Assembly (NCBI GenBank): GCA_026182355.1
Contig: JAPFBL010000254.1
Location: forward strand, 5,391,001 to 5,455,000
Reading direction: 5' to 3'
DNA length: 64,000 bases
Source of the DNA: Hermatobates lingyangjiaoensis
Taxonomy: Eukaryota > Arthropoda > Insecta > Hemiptera > Hermatobatidae
The stretch's first letter is position 1, and each line of letters starts with the position of its first letter. The notes under the pieces were generated by a model. That model worked only from the letters and a program-made list of their open reading frames with translations. It was not told the origin of the DNA and searched no databases. Both the position numbers and the translations under genes were made by a program. Below, piece by piece: positions 1-11,499 of the stretch.

Positions 1-146
1 ACAACTCTGATTTTTAAAAAGCTTTACATAAACCTTCCCGGGGATATACCTAATAATTTCCTAAATTTTCACGGCGATTGGATGTATGGTTTTTGAATCT
101 ATCGAGTACAAACAAACAGACATACATTCATTTTTATATATATAGA
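1..146 (+). repeat. Tail of an interspersed repeat
   Basis: The first bases (acaactctga) resemble the junction at 27043-27052, and the block ends in acaaacaaacagacatacattc-like sequence followed by a short (TA) run. The same style of ending (acaaacatacatac, then gaatttatata) closes the two R5 copies at 26.5 and 27.3 kb. It is probably the 3' end of a degraded retroposon cut by the window edge. The family is not recognised. Confidence 0.35.
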
Positions 147-299
147 TTTATACAAAAGAACTTAAAATAAACACAGAATAAAATCAATGTTTAAAAATAA
201 GTATGAAATTTTAAAATTTAACTAAAATCATGAACTTGTCACGGATAGAAAAAAAGTTGTTTATACTAAAATAAAGCGACCAAATCAAGTCATCCATCG

Positions 300-585
300 T
301 CAGCAGAAATGAGAATTTGACTCAGTTATAATTAATGAGGACATTTGACCCCCATGACTTGACTTGTCCCAGAATAGCGTTTTGCCTCCATGGACTTTTT
401 TTTACAAACACCATAGAAGCAAACTTGTATCTTCTCTGAAATTGGAACAGAATCACAACTTTGATTGTGATTCGAAAAATCGTCAAAAATCGATTTCAAG
501 GGTCTCAAAACATGTAAATCCGTCAAAATCCCGAAATCGAATTTTTTAAGATCACTATGCTTTAATTATAGCAAAGTAATATATA
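300..585 (+). repeat. Interspersed repeat R1, 3' part
   Basis: The segment carrying ctcaaaacatgtaaatccgtcaaaatc and then a ttttttaagatcactatgctttaattata stretch recurs at 42509-42590 and 45930-46015 on the plus strand and near 4570-4700 on the minus strand. No coding potential consistent between copies is visible. It is a non-coding interspersed family of unknown type, and the short open frames here belong to it. Confidence 0.5.
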
Positions 586-758
586 CAAAATAAATAAGAA
601 ATAAATACAAATATAATGAAGTAATTAAAAATTACCTTTTTAGATTAAAGGTACATTATGTTCACGAAGCACTCAGGTAAGGGCTGGCTTCTTCGGAGAC
701 TCGTAGAGTAACATCTTTGCATTCAGACGAGTTTTGTCGCAGAATCTACTACCTGTAG

Positions 759-760
<2 letters not shown>

Positions 761-802
<42 letters not shown>
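761..802. repeat. (TA)n microsatellite
   Basis: About 41 bp of uninterrupted alternating TA. Unlike most other (TA)n tracts in the window, no hammerhead-like module is obvious next to it. Confidence 0.95.
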
Positions 803-804
<2 letters not shown>

Positions 805-922
805 TGTAATTTGAACCAAACGAACTTACTAAAGATGGAACTTAACCATATGGTACATAACTGACAAAGACATTTAATGCAGTCGACGATAATTTGAATG
901 GCTGTTCGGCGTAAGGAAAGGG

Positions 923-1085
<163 letters not shown>

Positions 1086-2215
1086 TGGAAAAACTCATAT
1101 AGCTAGTAAATACTGGCTGCAGTAACTGTCTTTCTCCCTTATGTATCTTGAGTTAGCTTGTAGTTATTGTGGATTAAACACTGATTTTTATTTCAAATGC
1201 TATTGTGAAGGCTTGTTACGTATATGTTGACCGTCTCTTCTTCGACTAATCACTCTTTCTCCTGCTGTCGATCACTGCGATGATCGAAGTATTGTTAAAG
1301 TTTAACCTGCGGTGTTCTCTGTTTGTGTTATTTTGTTTCCTTGACATTATTGGTCCTTCGTACTTATCGATAATACTTATTGTTTAGTGAATCAAAGTTG
1401 TAACGGCATTAACTTTCAAAAATGCCGATGTATAGGTGGTCCAACTAAGTTATGCAAAGATTAGATTAAATATGCCTTAATGAAATTTTTTTCATCGTAA
1501 TTTATTCGATGAGATTCATCAAGAAAGTGTAAACGACTGTCGGCTTTTGAAATAGAAAAGTTAGTAGTTTTCTATTCACAGTTGGTTGGCCGCATATTTT
1601 CTTATCCCAATTCTAGATCTGTTTGTAGATGAATGACGTTTCAAGTCTGCGTTATGCAGAAAATGTGACTATTTAAAAGAGACTAATTCATGTGTTAAAT
1701 GCTAATGTTGAAAGTTGTCTTCTATTAATGAAGAAGAGCTTGTGGATATATTATGAGATTAGTGATTCAGTTTTAGTTTTGCTATTGGCAGTCGGAAGTG
1801 ACATACAGAGGCGATTAGGAGTGGAGGAAGACTGATTAATAAAGAAGTCGTGAGCGACGTCTGTGCTTTAATCTACTCGAGCTCCACAATCAGTTGAGAC
1901 ACGCCATCGGAAGTGAATTGATTTATCTACCAATCCATCAACTTGCACTAGGCCTCAGCATTTGGGTCGCTTTCCAGACCTCTGCCACTCGGCCCCTTGT
2001 AGAATAACTAAATTAGAGAAATGCCTCAACCGGTCTATATCACGTATGAGCCATGTAAGTCCCGCTGGTGAGACCTGAAACATGTTTTGCAATGTCCCAC
2101 ACAAACATATAATCATACCATTAGTGGGTGCGATATTGCTGAGATGGTTGACAAAGGTCATATTGCCCATGAAAATCTATAAATATTTTTTGGAGAAAAT
2201 TTTTAGAGATACACA
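1086..2215. other. No recognisable feature
   Basis: AT-rich sequence without a convincing open frame, splice-bounded exon or family match that I can see. The 71-codon minus frame at 1955-2170 has no recognisable domain. Confidence 0.5.
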
Positions 2216-2417
2216 TTAATGAGGGAGGTGGAAGGAAAAGATATAGTAAGAGAGAGAAAATTGAGAGAGCAAACTAAAGAGAGGAAGGGAGTAAAATGTG
2301 GTGTATGAGAGGGAGATATTGAGAGAGAGTTGAAGTTTGATAAATATTGAAAAAGAGCTAGTTTGTATGACGTTTAAGTGAGAGATAGATATGATGTGAA
2401 GGCGAAGGATGAAGAGA

Positions 2418-2470
<53 letters not shown>
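2216..2470. repeat. GA-rich tract ending in (GA)n
   Basis: The plus strand is strongly purine-rich from about 2216 and ends in about 50 bp of pure (GA)n at 2418-2467. It looks like low-complexity expansion. Confidence 0.85.
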
Positions 2471-2472
<2 letters not shown>

Positions 2473-2990
2473 GAATGAATGAGGGCGAGAAATAAAATAT
2501 TCCAAACCTTGACTAAGGTAAGAAAAGTCCGTCAACATTTTCGAGGGCAACTTACCTGTAAGTGATTCATTAAATACCTACCTTGCTCTTACATTTGGTG
2601 CAATAAAATGAAATACTAACTACTCTGTTAAGAATTTCTATATCAAAATCAACACTAATGATTAAAACAATGTAAATAAATCTGATATCAATCGCTTTTT
2701 AAAGATAAGTAAAAACAAACATACAGATATTTGTTTACATTCAGCGTACTTCATCTTTGCATGATTTTTAATTTCCTTGAATGAAATGAATGCCATTGTT
2801 TAATGACTTTCAGTTGCAAAATCATTTGTGCTCAGATGAGGTGAGCTTTCCCACTTAAAAGATAAAAGATCACTTTTACAAAAAACTCGTGAGAAATTCA
2901 TTAATATAAACTTTAGTAAGTCTTTGTGAATAATAGTATTTCATAAGTACATATAAATTATTATATTTAGATAAATATATCTGTTGATAA
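2471..2990. other. No recognisable feature
   Basis: AT-rich, with only short and unconvincing open frames. I see no repeat relation to other parts of the window. Confidence 0.5.
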
Positions 2991-3070
2991 AAGTATTGAC
3001 CGTGAAGTAGAAACAAAATAAAAGTTTATCAGGACTCGGTCAGTTCTTCAGGTTCAATTTAAACTCTCTT

Positions 3071-3112
3071 TGCCAACGTTTCGGTTTTTACTTAAAACCT
3101 TTTTCATAGGCA
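3071..3112 (-). ncRNA. Hammerhead-like motif, decayed core
   Basis: Minus strand order: TGCC; CTATGA in place of CTGATGA (the last C of TGCC is its first base, one core G missing); a hairpin GGTTTT/AAAACC; GAAA; CGT; T; GGCA. TGCC and GGCA are complementary (stem I), ACGT is palindromic (stem III) and the next base is the expected cleavage position. The missing core G predicts an inactive copy. Confidence 0.4.
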
Positions 3113-3261
3113 GAAGTATACAATTTTGAAGGAGAAAAACTAACTATTACATTAGAGATTATTTTACAGAGAAAACAGTTTGTGGCTTTCAGAAACTGAT
3201 TTCTCTGTAAAATAATCTTTAATGTAATAGTTAGTTTTTCTCTTTCAAATTTTTATACTTC

Positions 3262-3303
3262 TACCTATGAAAAAGGCTTTAAGTAAAAACCGAAACGTTG
3301 GCA
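3262..3303 (+). ncRNA. Hammerhead-like motif, decayed core
   Basis: Partner of the minus copy at 3071-3112 in the same inverted repeat. It keeps CTATGA, a GG...CC hairpin, GAAA, CGT, T and GGCA, but the upstream strand reads TACC, so stem I has a mismatch. Both arms share the same lost core G, which suggests the change was present before the inverted pair formed or was copied between arms. Confidence 0.4.
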
Positions 3304-3636
3304 ATGAGAGTTTAATTTGAACCTGAAGAACTGACCGAGTCCCGATAAACTTTTATTTTGTACCTCAGAACCAAGATATTTTTTACTTCCTAAAGAGGAA
3401 TATATATTTTTTTTAACGTCTATCAGTATAGAAGCTTAAAGCCTTTCTGGTCATTCAAAGGGCAAAGGTGGCTCATTTTTGATAAGACATCTATTTGAAC
3501 CATAGGTGAACCATAATAGAGGTTTGCAAAAGCATGTGCTTTCGCCCATACAAGCGCTGACCACTCTCAATGTTGCTAAACTGTAACAGAAATAACGGGA
3601 TCAATGTGTATTCCAACATGTTTAGGCTGTGGTGTA

Positions 3637-3719
3637 GGAATGTAGGTTTATAAATAATAAAAATAAAATAATAATAAAATAATAAAAATAAAATAAATAA
3701 AAAGGAATGTAGGTTTATA
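3637..3719 (+). repeat. A-rich tract flanked by 16-bp direct repeats
   Basis: The 16-mer ggaatgtaggtttata occurs at 3637-3652 and again at 3704-3719, bracketing 51 bp made only of A and T in aataaaa-type repeats. Direct repeats around an A-rich run look like a target-site duplication around a retroposon reduced to its tail. A local slippage duplication is the alternative. Confidence 0.6.
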
Positions 3720-4344
3720 TGATTTTAAAATAGAAATATGATGGTAATATGTACATAGATTACATTGTAAAGCGGCGTACTGACTGAAATATGTCGAATG
3801 AATAGACCTTTGTAAGGAATGCTTAATAAGTACTGACGTTCTGAGTTTACAAGATTTGCAAGGTTTAAATTAAAAGATAAGAAACTTTTGATTCTAGTTG
3901 GCATTATTAAAAAAAAATGTATAAAGGTTTTTAAAGAAGAAAACTAAGTTATTAAAACAGTAAAGATAATTGGAGTCCTGAAGGGAAGATAGGCGGGTTT
4001 TCTAAAAGGGTGGTTAGGAACAGTTATGATTTGTGGTTGTGTTGGAGGCACATTGTGAGTGAAGACTGTACCCTCTGTCATTTTCTGTTTGTTTTGCTAT
4101 AATATGGAAAGCGTAATAGAAGGATGGCCGCAGGCAGTCGACAGGACGCCCCGGGGGTGGTCACGTTCCATCCACTGCTAGTCTGCCTTACGTGATGCCG
4201 CTTCCCTATCTCAGCTATACCCTACTTCCTTCATAATAAACAACTAGATTTTGCAAGATCAGTATCTGGATTATCTATCACGAATCAGTGTCATAATAAT
4301 TCATTCAAATTAGTTTCCATGTGTTTATTTTTGAAAGTAGTTTG
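3720..4344. other. No recognisable feature; one GC-rich patch
   Basis: A short GC-rich patch (about 4120-4200, containing gacgccccgggggtgg) stands out from AT-rich surroundings but has no open frame or family match that I can identify. Confidence 0.4.
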
Positions 4345-5025
4345 AGTTTTTGGCACTTTTATTTAGTTCAGTAAATTTCAGTTCCACCTTCGATGTATGT
4401 CAAAACTTAACCTTTTTACCCTCTTTTAAATAGCCTAAATAGCAAATGTCAGGTTTTTCAAACATATAACTTAACACAAACATCATGTATCATAAGAAAA
4501 GAACATATTTTTGACAACATGATAAATTATGAATTTACTATTGGAAAGAATTACAGAACGTGTTTCTTACTTAACAAGTAAAATATAGTAATCATGAAAA
4601 AAATCGATCTCAAAATTTGATGGATTTACATGTTTTGAGTTTATGCACTTTTATTTAGTTCAATAAATTTGAATAAATTCGTTTTCTGATTTACATGTTT
4701 TGAGGTCTCCTAAGTCCTTTTTTGATGTTTTTTCGACTATGTGTGTGTGTATGTGTGTTTGTGTATAGGTATGCATCCAGAAGTTGGTAGGTACCCTGAA
4801 ACCTACACCTTTGATTGATTCAATTAATATTTTACGAAAAAAACAGGCCTCATGGTATAGATGTACCTGTTATTTTTGGTGCAAGATTGCATAATGTGAA
4901 CGTTACTTTTTTGGCAAAATGTATTTTGAGACAAATTTTTGTCTCTTACTTTATTAACTCTAGAATGTTGAAACTTTACGATTATTATAAACTGATAATA
5001 ACATTCATTCAATGAAAAAAAAACT
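4345..5025 (-). repeat. Interspersed repeat R1, minus copy with internal duplication
   Basis: Read on the minus strand, the order matches 42190-42600: an aactctagagt-type segment, a cctgaggcc-type segment, a region rich in CA dinucleotides (the gtgtgtgtgtatgtgtg at 4741-4757), then the conserved aaacatgtaa end. Within it gcacttttatttagttca occurs twice (about 4352 and 4646), so part of the tail has been duplicated in direct orientation about 294 bp apart. Confidence 0.5.
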
Positions 5026-5202
5026 TAAGGATTGTTGAATAAAGGAAAAGGTCTGTTTGCCGTAAAAAGTAAAATTTTTGATCTCTGATTGAATCTAAAA
5101 GTACGGCACGATAGAAGTCACACTGTTTGATGGGTAGTATAATATTGTGTCCAAAGAGCATATTTTATGGGGAGAGGCTGAAAAACTTTTTTATAAAATT
5201 AC

Positions 5203-5256
5203 AAGGACGTACGTACGTTTTATTGTACGTTTATTTACGTACGTTTTACGCACTTT
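5203..5256. repeat. tacgt-type short tandem repeat
   Basis: gacgtacgtacgtttta, ttgtacgttta and tttacgtacgttttacg form an irregular array of acgt/tacgt units. This is low-complexity sequence with many small palindromes. Confidence 0.6.
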
Positions 5257-5281
5257 TATTATACATTTTATCTATTTATCT

Positions 5282-5745
5282 ATATAAATAAAAGAAAGGT
5301 TTTGTCTGTGCATTCCTTAAAACTGACTCATTTCAAGTTATCTTTGTGTTTCATGAATTAGGTAAACCGAATTCACGCTTTATCCAGTTTGTTCGCAAAA
5401 ATTTGTCACAAGTAAACTCAGCCACCATAAGAGATAGGGAGCTGAAATTTTGAAAGTAGGTTCGTGTGTGACTAACTCAATATCTAAGGTTTAAATGGAT
5501 TGAAATTTAACTTAGAAGCGAAGTTATGGACTTTTAAGCTGTCTTTGGCTAACTTCACAGACATGTTTATTTTGAAAATATACAGGTATAGCAAGTAGGT
5601 ATTGTTAGTTGATTTCAATTACATTTGTATATGATCTGCCATCTATTCAGAATAACTGGCTTTGTGAACGAGCAATTCTCACCCCCTTCAAATGAGCAGA
5701 CAGGAAAAATCAATAAACAAGTTCTTGCACTGTATCCAAACAATT
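5282..5745 (+). mobile_element. Helitron 5' part with helicase fragment
   Basis: Begins tctatataaataaaag, followed by ttttgtctgtg, the same 5' end as the elements at 8086 and 27355. The stretch then matches those two copies through the aaactcagccaccataag and gttatggacttttaagctg segments. Near 5640-5700 the plus strand reads WLCERAILTP, a conserved stretch of Helitron (Pif1-like) helicases. The similarity stops around 5745, before the helicase C-terminus, so this is a 3'-truncated copy. It is followed by LINE debris. Confidence 0.7.
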
Positions 5746-5819
5746 TGGAAATATTTGGGACAATTCAAATTTCCTGTACTTACCAGCTTTCTCAATAGTA
5801 TAACAAACAAATTAATTAA

Positions 5820-6400
5820 GAAGGAAGCAGTTAAAAGGTGGACAACCGAGTTAAATTTAGTTTAATGCCCATTTTAGTTTGAACTTACATTTGTAAAGAA
5901 TACTAAATCTGGAAGAATTTAGAAGTATATGTAGAAATCTATTACTAACTTTCTACCTAACAACTATGAATGAAACTTTTTCTTTTTTTGATATCACATA
6001 AGAGTGCAGACTCTGTCTAGAAAGGATAGAAACACATTTTATCTGAATGCAGGCAAAAGGCCTTGGGGGAGATAAACATTTTTGTAATTTCAAACCTAAA
6101 ACTAATAGAAGGGAGGGATATTTCTCTAAGTGAATTTTATGACGGATGCAGCCTTGGAGTGTACGAGTCCGATGACACGAGTGTTCAGGCCCCCAGTCTA
6201 ATAATTTTGATAAGATGTTAGATTGATCGATGATTTCAAGTTTCGTAAAACTGATAAAATAATTACAGCCGCATGGAAACAAATGACACATTATTGGTTA
6301 AAATGCATGTATTGCCACATTAAAATAAAACAAAATATATACCTGGTTGCTAACGCGTTTAATATTTTGTTTACTTATAGTAAAGTAGAGTATAGACCAA
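5820..6400 (+). mobile_element. LINE fragment: RT C-terminal knuckle and 3' tail
   Basis: Around 6008-6045 the plus strand reads CRLCLERIET, the C-x2-C start of the zinc knuckle at the C-terminus of many non-LTR reverse transcriptases, followed by a degraded stretch. Related coding remnants occur at 20736-20815, 50226-50310 and, on the minus strand, 11130-11250. The tail at 6290-6400 (cacattaaaata, gttgctaacgcgtttaatatt, ttatagtaaagtagagtatagacc) is family R3, which follows three of the four LINE remnants. I infer R3 is the LINE's 3' untranslated end. Confidence 0.6.
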
Positions 6401-8083
6401 GTTTAATGCTTCAATTTATATGTTTTTCATTAGGTGCTCTCCCTATATATAAAGTTCGTGAGTTTCTTTGTTTGTTTGTTCATCCATTTTCCGTGGAGAT
6501 AGACATGACATAATATATATTATTTATTACCTGAATAATGTTTAATAAAAGGAAATTATTTTTTAATTCAAAAAATTTGAACCAGGGTAGCCACTGGCTT
6601 GGGTGCTCACCGATGACAGTAGTGCAAATGTATTTTATATAAATGCAGAAAAAAAAATTGTTTTTAATTTAATATTTGCGTAATATAAATACGGTAATAA
6701 AGTAAAGACATGTAGCCAGGGTAGCCAGTGCCTTATTATAATATATAATGCCATTACAAGAAATAAACATAGAGTAATTCATCATAGTGTGTAAAAACAA
6801 GTTCTATGAGTACTTTAAAAAATAACGAAATAAATTGCACGTGTCAAGCTAGTTTTTTATGAAAATCAAAAACTATTGCCGAGGCTAAGTGTCTGTGCTA
6901 TGCATCATCAGATTGAATCATGCTATGTGGATCACTAACAAGGGCTGCGTAATCCAAACACCTTATTTCTCTTTCATTTTACTTTCAATTTGTTCCTTTG
7001 TTAACATAAAAACAAACTCACAACACAAACACACACATACACACTCAATAGATTAAAACATTCAATACTTATTTCATAATTGATTAATTTTTTTATATTT
7101 TTTTTTCAAATTCCTTGTAATTTGTTTGATCTAAGTTTGATCACCTCAGTTCCTCCTGCTTTATTCTATGTTTAAGGTAATGGCTAAAATGTTTTCATAG
7201 AAATTATATAATTAATGAAGTTTTCAATTATTTCAGTACGCAAATCTTGCATGACAATTATTTGAAAGCTTAATTTTTTTTCTACATATTTGCTACCATT
7301 TTTAACATATCTGATAAAATGGTTTCCAATTCTGGTTGTAGTTTAATTACATCCAAAACCATCGATTCATGTGAATAGTTTAGGTAAAATAGTTCAGTAT
7401 TTTATTTAATAGATATTATTATTAAATAATTACAATTATATTTATAATAAAAATAGTATTTATATGTTTTGATGTCCTATTCTATTCATTACCTACATAT
7501 TTTAAAAAATAAATAAGCTCACAAATCTATTGTGCTTTTGAAACATAGTTCCATAATTTCTATATTAAATATTAAAATTTCGACAGTCAATGTAAATAAA
7601 ACAAATCACAAAGAAGAAGTACAGAAAAAACAATTCACCCCGATTTTCGGTGAACTACCGATCTCAGGAGAGGAGGTGTAATATGCTTGAGGAGCGAAAT
7701 CACACGTAAGGATATTTTTGTGACCACTAAAGACTGTCCTCAGGGAGGGGCTCTATTGTCTCTTGCAGTGATTATTTGTAGGTAGTCAACTGGGTACTCT
7801 GTATGTTGTAATCGTATAATAGAATACGCATATGAGCTTGTTATTATAAAATAGGGGCGCTTGACGTTACTGAGTTTGAAAAATGAATTATGCTCTATAT
7901 TAAATATAAAATATATTAGCTCTCATGTGGGTAGCTGGACTCAAGGGAATACAGGGCATACCCAATAGATTACAATAGAGCAGATATGGCTTTGGTGCGC
8001 AGGCGTGTACTGAGACTCGAGTCCACAATTCAGTGATAATAATAATATGCCAGATTACTCTAGACCAATGGTTTTTAGTTTGT
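6401..8083. other. Mostly unassigned AT-rich DNA
   Basis: No convincing gene. ggtagcca-containing segments recur locally (about 6588 and 6720) and again at 32570. A 50-bp piece at 6818-6867 (aataaattgcacgtg, aagct, tttatgaaaatcaa) matches 8658-8705 inside the Helitron and is probably another Helitron scrap. Confidence 0.45.
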
Positions 8084-9254
8084 TATCTATATAAATAAGT
8101 GAAAGGTTTTGTCGGTACATTACTCTGTCGGTTTGTCGCTTTGACCTACAAGTTTTGTCACAAGTAAACTCAGCCACCATAAGGCATAGCAAGTTGAAAT
8201 TTTGAAAGGTTTGTGTATGTCTAACTTAATATCTAAGCTTTAAATGGATTAAAAATTCAACGTAGAAGAGAAGCTATGGACTTTTAAGCTGCCTTTGGCA
8301 AACTTCAGAGACATGTTTATTTTTGAAAATATACAGGTTTAACAAGTAAGGATTGTTAGTTGATTTCAATTTCATTTGCATTTAAACTCCCAGTAAGAGA
8401 TAATTGACAAGGTGTTTCCCGAAGTTCAAGACTTCCCATCTATTCAGAATAGCTGTCTTTGTGAACGAGCAATTCTCACCCCTACAAATTAGCTGGCAGG
8501 TTAAATGAATAAACAAGTTCTTACACTATTAAGCTGAGGTAAGAACTTACAAGTCAGTAAACAGAGTGATTAGTGATGAGGAAGCAGTTCATTATCCAAT
8601 TGAATTTCTTAATTGCTTCTGGACTGCCTGCTCATGACTTAAAACTTGAAGTATTACAAAATAAATTGCACGTGCCAAGCTTGTCATTTATGAAAATCAA
8701 TAACAAATGATAAAAATGTTATTTTATCGCTTCTTTCGTAAAGCGTATTACAAAACTTGAGTGCCTCAAAAACGTGCAACGGGACACGACTCCGAATTCA
8801 TGTTTTCCAGAGATACGTCATAGAGACTGATATCATGACTGGATAGGGTACTGGCGAGTCAGTGTTTATAACACATATTGATACTAATACTTAGGAACTG
8901 TCTCTTTCAATTCAAACGGTAGCGATTTCCCATGAGCGTCTTTTTCGCAATGACGATAATAAATTGCAAGGCCAAACTCTGTCCACAGCAGAAATTGAAG
9001 TGATTGATACCAAGTGTTTCTCACATGGTCAGATGTATGTTGCTTGCTCAAGATTCAGAGGCTCCAACTCTTTGTTCTTCCATGCACCTGAAAGACAGGC
9101 AGCTAATGTGTTGTATACAGTGCAACTTACTTTAACACTGCGCTAATAAATATATTTTTTCCTATTCTATAATTTTTCTAATAATATTTTCAAATACCAC
9201 GTATCATCTATCAATTTTTATAAAATACTCGTCAAAGACGAGCATATCTGTTAG
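8084..9254 (+). mobile_element. Internally deleted Helitron (Helitron-1)
   Basis: The 5' end is tctatataaataa followed by ttttgtcggt. The 3' end is a perfect 6-bp hairpin ctcgtc/gacgag at 9228-9242, followed 12 nt later by ctgttag, a decayed form of the CTAG terminus seen in Helitron-2. Helitrons characteristically begin with TC and end with a hairpin plus CTRR. Total length is about 1.17 kb, while autonomous elements are several kilobases long. The Rep and N-terminal helicase parts are absent, and only the helicase C-terminus remains between the ends. Confidence 0.8.
8440..9146 (+). pseudogene. Helitron helicase C-terminal remnant
   Basis: The plus strand, across frame changes, reads in order: LCERAILTP, a YPIEFLN-type segment, CNGTRL, then GQTLSTAEIEV and CFSHGQMYVACSRF. 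These are successive conserved blocks of the Pif1-family (SF1) helicase of Helitrons; the CFSHGQ-YVACSR block contains helicase motif VI. The last 61 codons (8964-9146) remain open to a natural stop. Upstream parts have stops and frameshifts, so no functional protein is made. Confidence 0.85.
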
Positions 9255-9344
9255 TAACTGATAAAATAGTTAAACCACATTAAACAGAGCCAATCACGAT
9301 ACTGATTATGCATGGGTTGTTAATCCTTTACCAGATAGTTTGAG

Positions 9345-9460
9345 ATGATGTCTACATCATAGATACATTAAAATAAAAGTCAAAACTCAATTGGTTGTCA
9401 ACGAGTTTGATTGTATGTTTGCTTATAGTTAAGTTAAGTGTAGGTTATTCAAATTATTTT
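9345..9460 (+). repeat. R3 repeat (LINE 3' tail), copy
   Basis: Contains cattaaaataaaa, ttggttgtcaacgagtttgat and ttatagttaagttaagtgtaggtt. It matches 6300-6400 and 39200-39300. It lies about 90 bp after the Helitron 3' end without an RT fragment upstream, as expected for a strongly 5'-truncated LINE copy. Confidence 0.55.
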
Positions 9461-10508
9461 TCGTTATTATACGCTTTAAATATTTTGCAAATTTTACTGC
9501 TTTAAAACTTGTTTAAATTACAATGAGGTAAGTCTCGCAATGAGTAGAGGGAAATAAACAATACTTTACTGCAAGTAATTATAATGCCTGAATTGTGGAT
9601 AATGGTTTTTTAGTTTTTGAATATGTGCATGCCGAATGAAGTTTTTTGGCAAATGTTTGCCGGGAAGGTCAAGTTGAAGAAAAGTTGCATGAGTGTCTCG
9701 TGATTTGATGACTGCGATGATTTCAATATATCGGTAGAAGGACTGATTACGCAAGCAGTGACTGTCATGGGCATTTGCATGAGAGTCCTGTTTCCTAGTG
9801 TTTCAAACCGCCTCAGGCATTCCATATTCCTGCTTTAGTTTGACCTTCTTAGACAATTATAGTTTCCCCTTAACCACTGCTACTCACTCTCAAACGTAAT
9901 GGTTCCTCGTCATTTCTCCACTTTATCCCAACTATTTTCTCCATAACACCATGCCAATAAATCCTTTAAACATTTTAAGTATATAGTCAACTATTTCAGT
10001 GAAATAAAAAACCTTAATTATTTTCTTTTCATTATAGTTATACTTGAATACGTTATATTCTTTTAATTAACTCTAAATTTAATTCTTGGGAAATAGATTT
10101 TCCCTTGCAGTTACATTTGTTTAATATACCTTAGGTGTTTCGGTAAGAAATCGAGAATTTATTCCATTCTTTTTGAATACAACTTTCTCATAATCAAAAA
10201 TTCTGTGTTCATTAAGATCTTCATCGTTTTTTATTTAGAAATTTTTTTCTGTTGCAAATCAATTTGATTGGCAAATGCAGTGTGATTGTCCTATTCGTTC
10301 ATCGATTTATAGAGTACTTTCTCATTAGATTCGTGTTTACCTGGGTCATGGCTTGTGCAAGGTGACTAGTAGTTGTTAAAAATTCCCCATTAGTCATTTC
10401 TATACTTACCTGTAGTAGGGGATGCATTTATCTATACCTTGATAAATGCAGACCTGCTTCATAATCTGTAACTGCTTCTTAGACTTAGTTGATAGGAATC
10501 TCCCTCTC
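9461..10508. other. No recognisable feature
   Basis: AT-rich sequence. Two overlapping minus-strand frames of 62-71 codons near 9566-9825 have no recognisable domain and no splice context. Confidence 0.45.
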
Positions 10509-10785
10509 GAAGTTCCTTCACCTTGTTGCACTTGCATGCCTGGAAGGCTGTTCCTTCTTGGTATGAACTATGAAAGGCATAACAGGGCGAATGGTTGCCT
10601 GAGTTGTTCACGGGCAGAAAGCCCACCCTCGCTTGGGGAGCAGTCTCTTCATATCAGTCTTATGTGGCTAACTCATGTATTTTTCATGCTTTCTCTTGCG
10701 GGGTGGTGCTGTGGGTTTGGCTGTGTCCCTGGGTTGGTATGCACGGGTTGTAGGTCCGATCGATTGGGTTCTGGTTTACAGTAAT
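10509..10785 (+). repeat. GC-rich block resembling a LINE 5' end
   Basis: ccttcaccttgttgcacttgc, ggtatgaactatgaaaggcat, gaaagcccaccctcgcttgggg and cttcatatcagtc appear in the same order as in 16397-16660 (ccttcaccttgtcgtgg, catgaactaagaaaggcac, gtccgttcatatcag). The two are diverged copies of one GC-rich family. Blocks like ccttgtcgtggtgg are common near 5' ends of non-LTR elements, so I infer such an origin. The 112-codon frame here is not conserved in the other copy. Confidence 0.5.
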
Positions 10786-10789
10786 TTCA

Positions 10790-11250
10790 ATTTATAGTAA
10801 AACTTTACAATAAGTGAACATAATATCAAACTCGTTGACTACTGATTTTTGTTTTCATTTAATGTAGTTAGACACACAGCCAAATAAATAATGTATCATT
10901 TGAATATATGTAGCTCTAACCATTTTATCAGTTATAAGAAACTTTAAATCAATACGACATGCTATTAAAATTATTAAGCTATGGACTGGAATCTTATCGG
11001 GCTCGTACTTTCCGCGGCCTTACGAGTCACACAACCCATTGTTATAACCAAAGCCAACTTCCAAAGATATTAAGTTCCTTAATGATCTTCATAAATGTAC
11101 ATAGAGAAGGATCCCTCTCATATAAAGTTATACGGATGGCTTGATAAAAATCTGTAACCTTTTCAAGGCGATTGGCTCGCACTCAGACATAACGTGATCC
11201 AAGGTTTCTATCTCTTCTAGACACAGCGTCTGTATTCTTCGTATGACGTC
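10790..11250 (-). mobile_element. LINE fragment with R3 tail, minus strand
   Basis: Minus strand near 11240-11140 reads IRRIQTLCLEEIETLDHVM and then SECEP, clearly related to the RT C-terminal knuckle at 6008 and 20736. Further along, a tacgagcccgata, attttaatag stretch corresponds to 6155-6215, and the element ends in R3 (tagtcaacgagtttgatatta, cttattgtaaagt) at about 10800-10860. The order knuckle, spacer, R3 is the same as at 5820-6400. Confidence 0.65.
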
Positions 11251-11499
11251 AAATACAGTTTCCAAAGCAGTTAGGTTGTCGAATATCTAGTATCTTCTAT
11301 ACATAGTTTTAAATGGTCTATTTAATTGTCCTTTAATGTTCTCTTTAATTCTCTTAATTGTTCCTGTTTATCACACAAAAGGTGCGTATGACATCATTGG
11401 TTTTTGCACAACAACAATAATACTTTTATCAAGCAAACTTGATGATTTCGTTTTAAGTCCCCGTCTTCTATGAAATAATCTCTCACAGCAGGACATTGC

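Larger units (their letters stand above)
2992..3361. repeat. Long inverted repeat of two hammerhead-like modules
   Basis: Two arms of about 170 bp (roughly 3013-3183 and 3190-3361) are imperfect reverse complements around a spacer of only a few bases. Each arm reads, outward, a phenylalanine-rich lead, a ribozyme-like core ending CCGAAACGTTGG, then gagtttaa, gaacctgaagaactgaccgag and gataaac. The outer tail recurs as a palindrome at 14546-14657. About 45 bp just left of the arm (gataaaagtat, accgtg, tagaaac) is also shared with 14516-14545, so the insertion unit is longer than the palindrome. Confidence 0.85.

Noticed and set aside
5953..6291. 112-codon minus-strand frame
   Set aside because: It is antisense to the recognisable LINE RT knuckle remnant on the plus strand and is not conserved in the other LINE copies.
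6895..6930. tcatcag at 6905 (CTGATGA on the minus strand)
   Set aside because: The following minus-strand sequence has no hairpin plus GAAA.
10446..10784. 112-codon plus frame with several Cys
   Set aside because: It lies in a GC-rich repeat, and the second copy at 16385-16660 does not preserve the frame.
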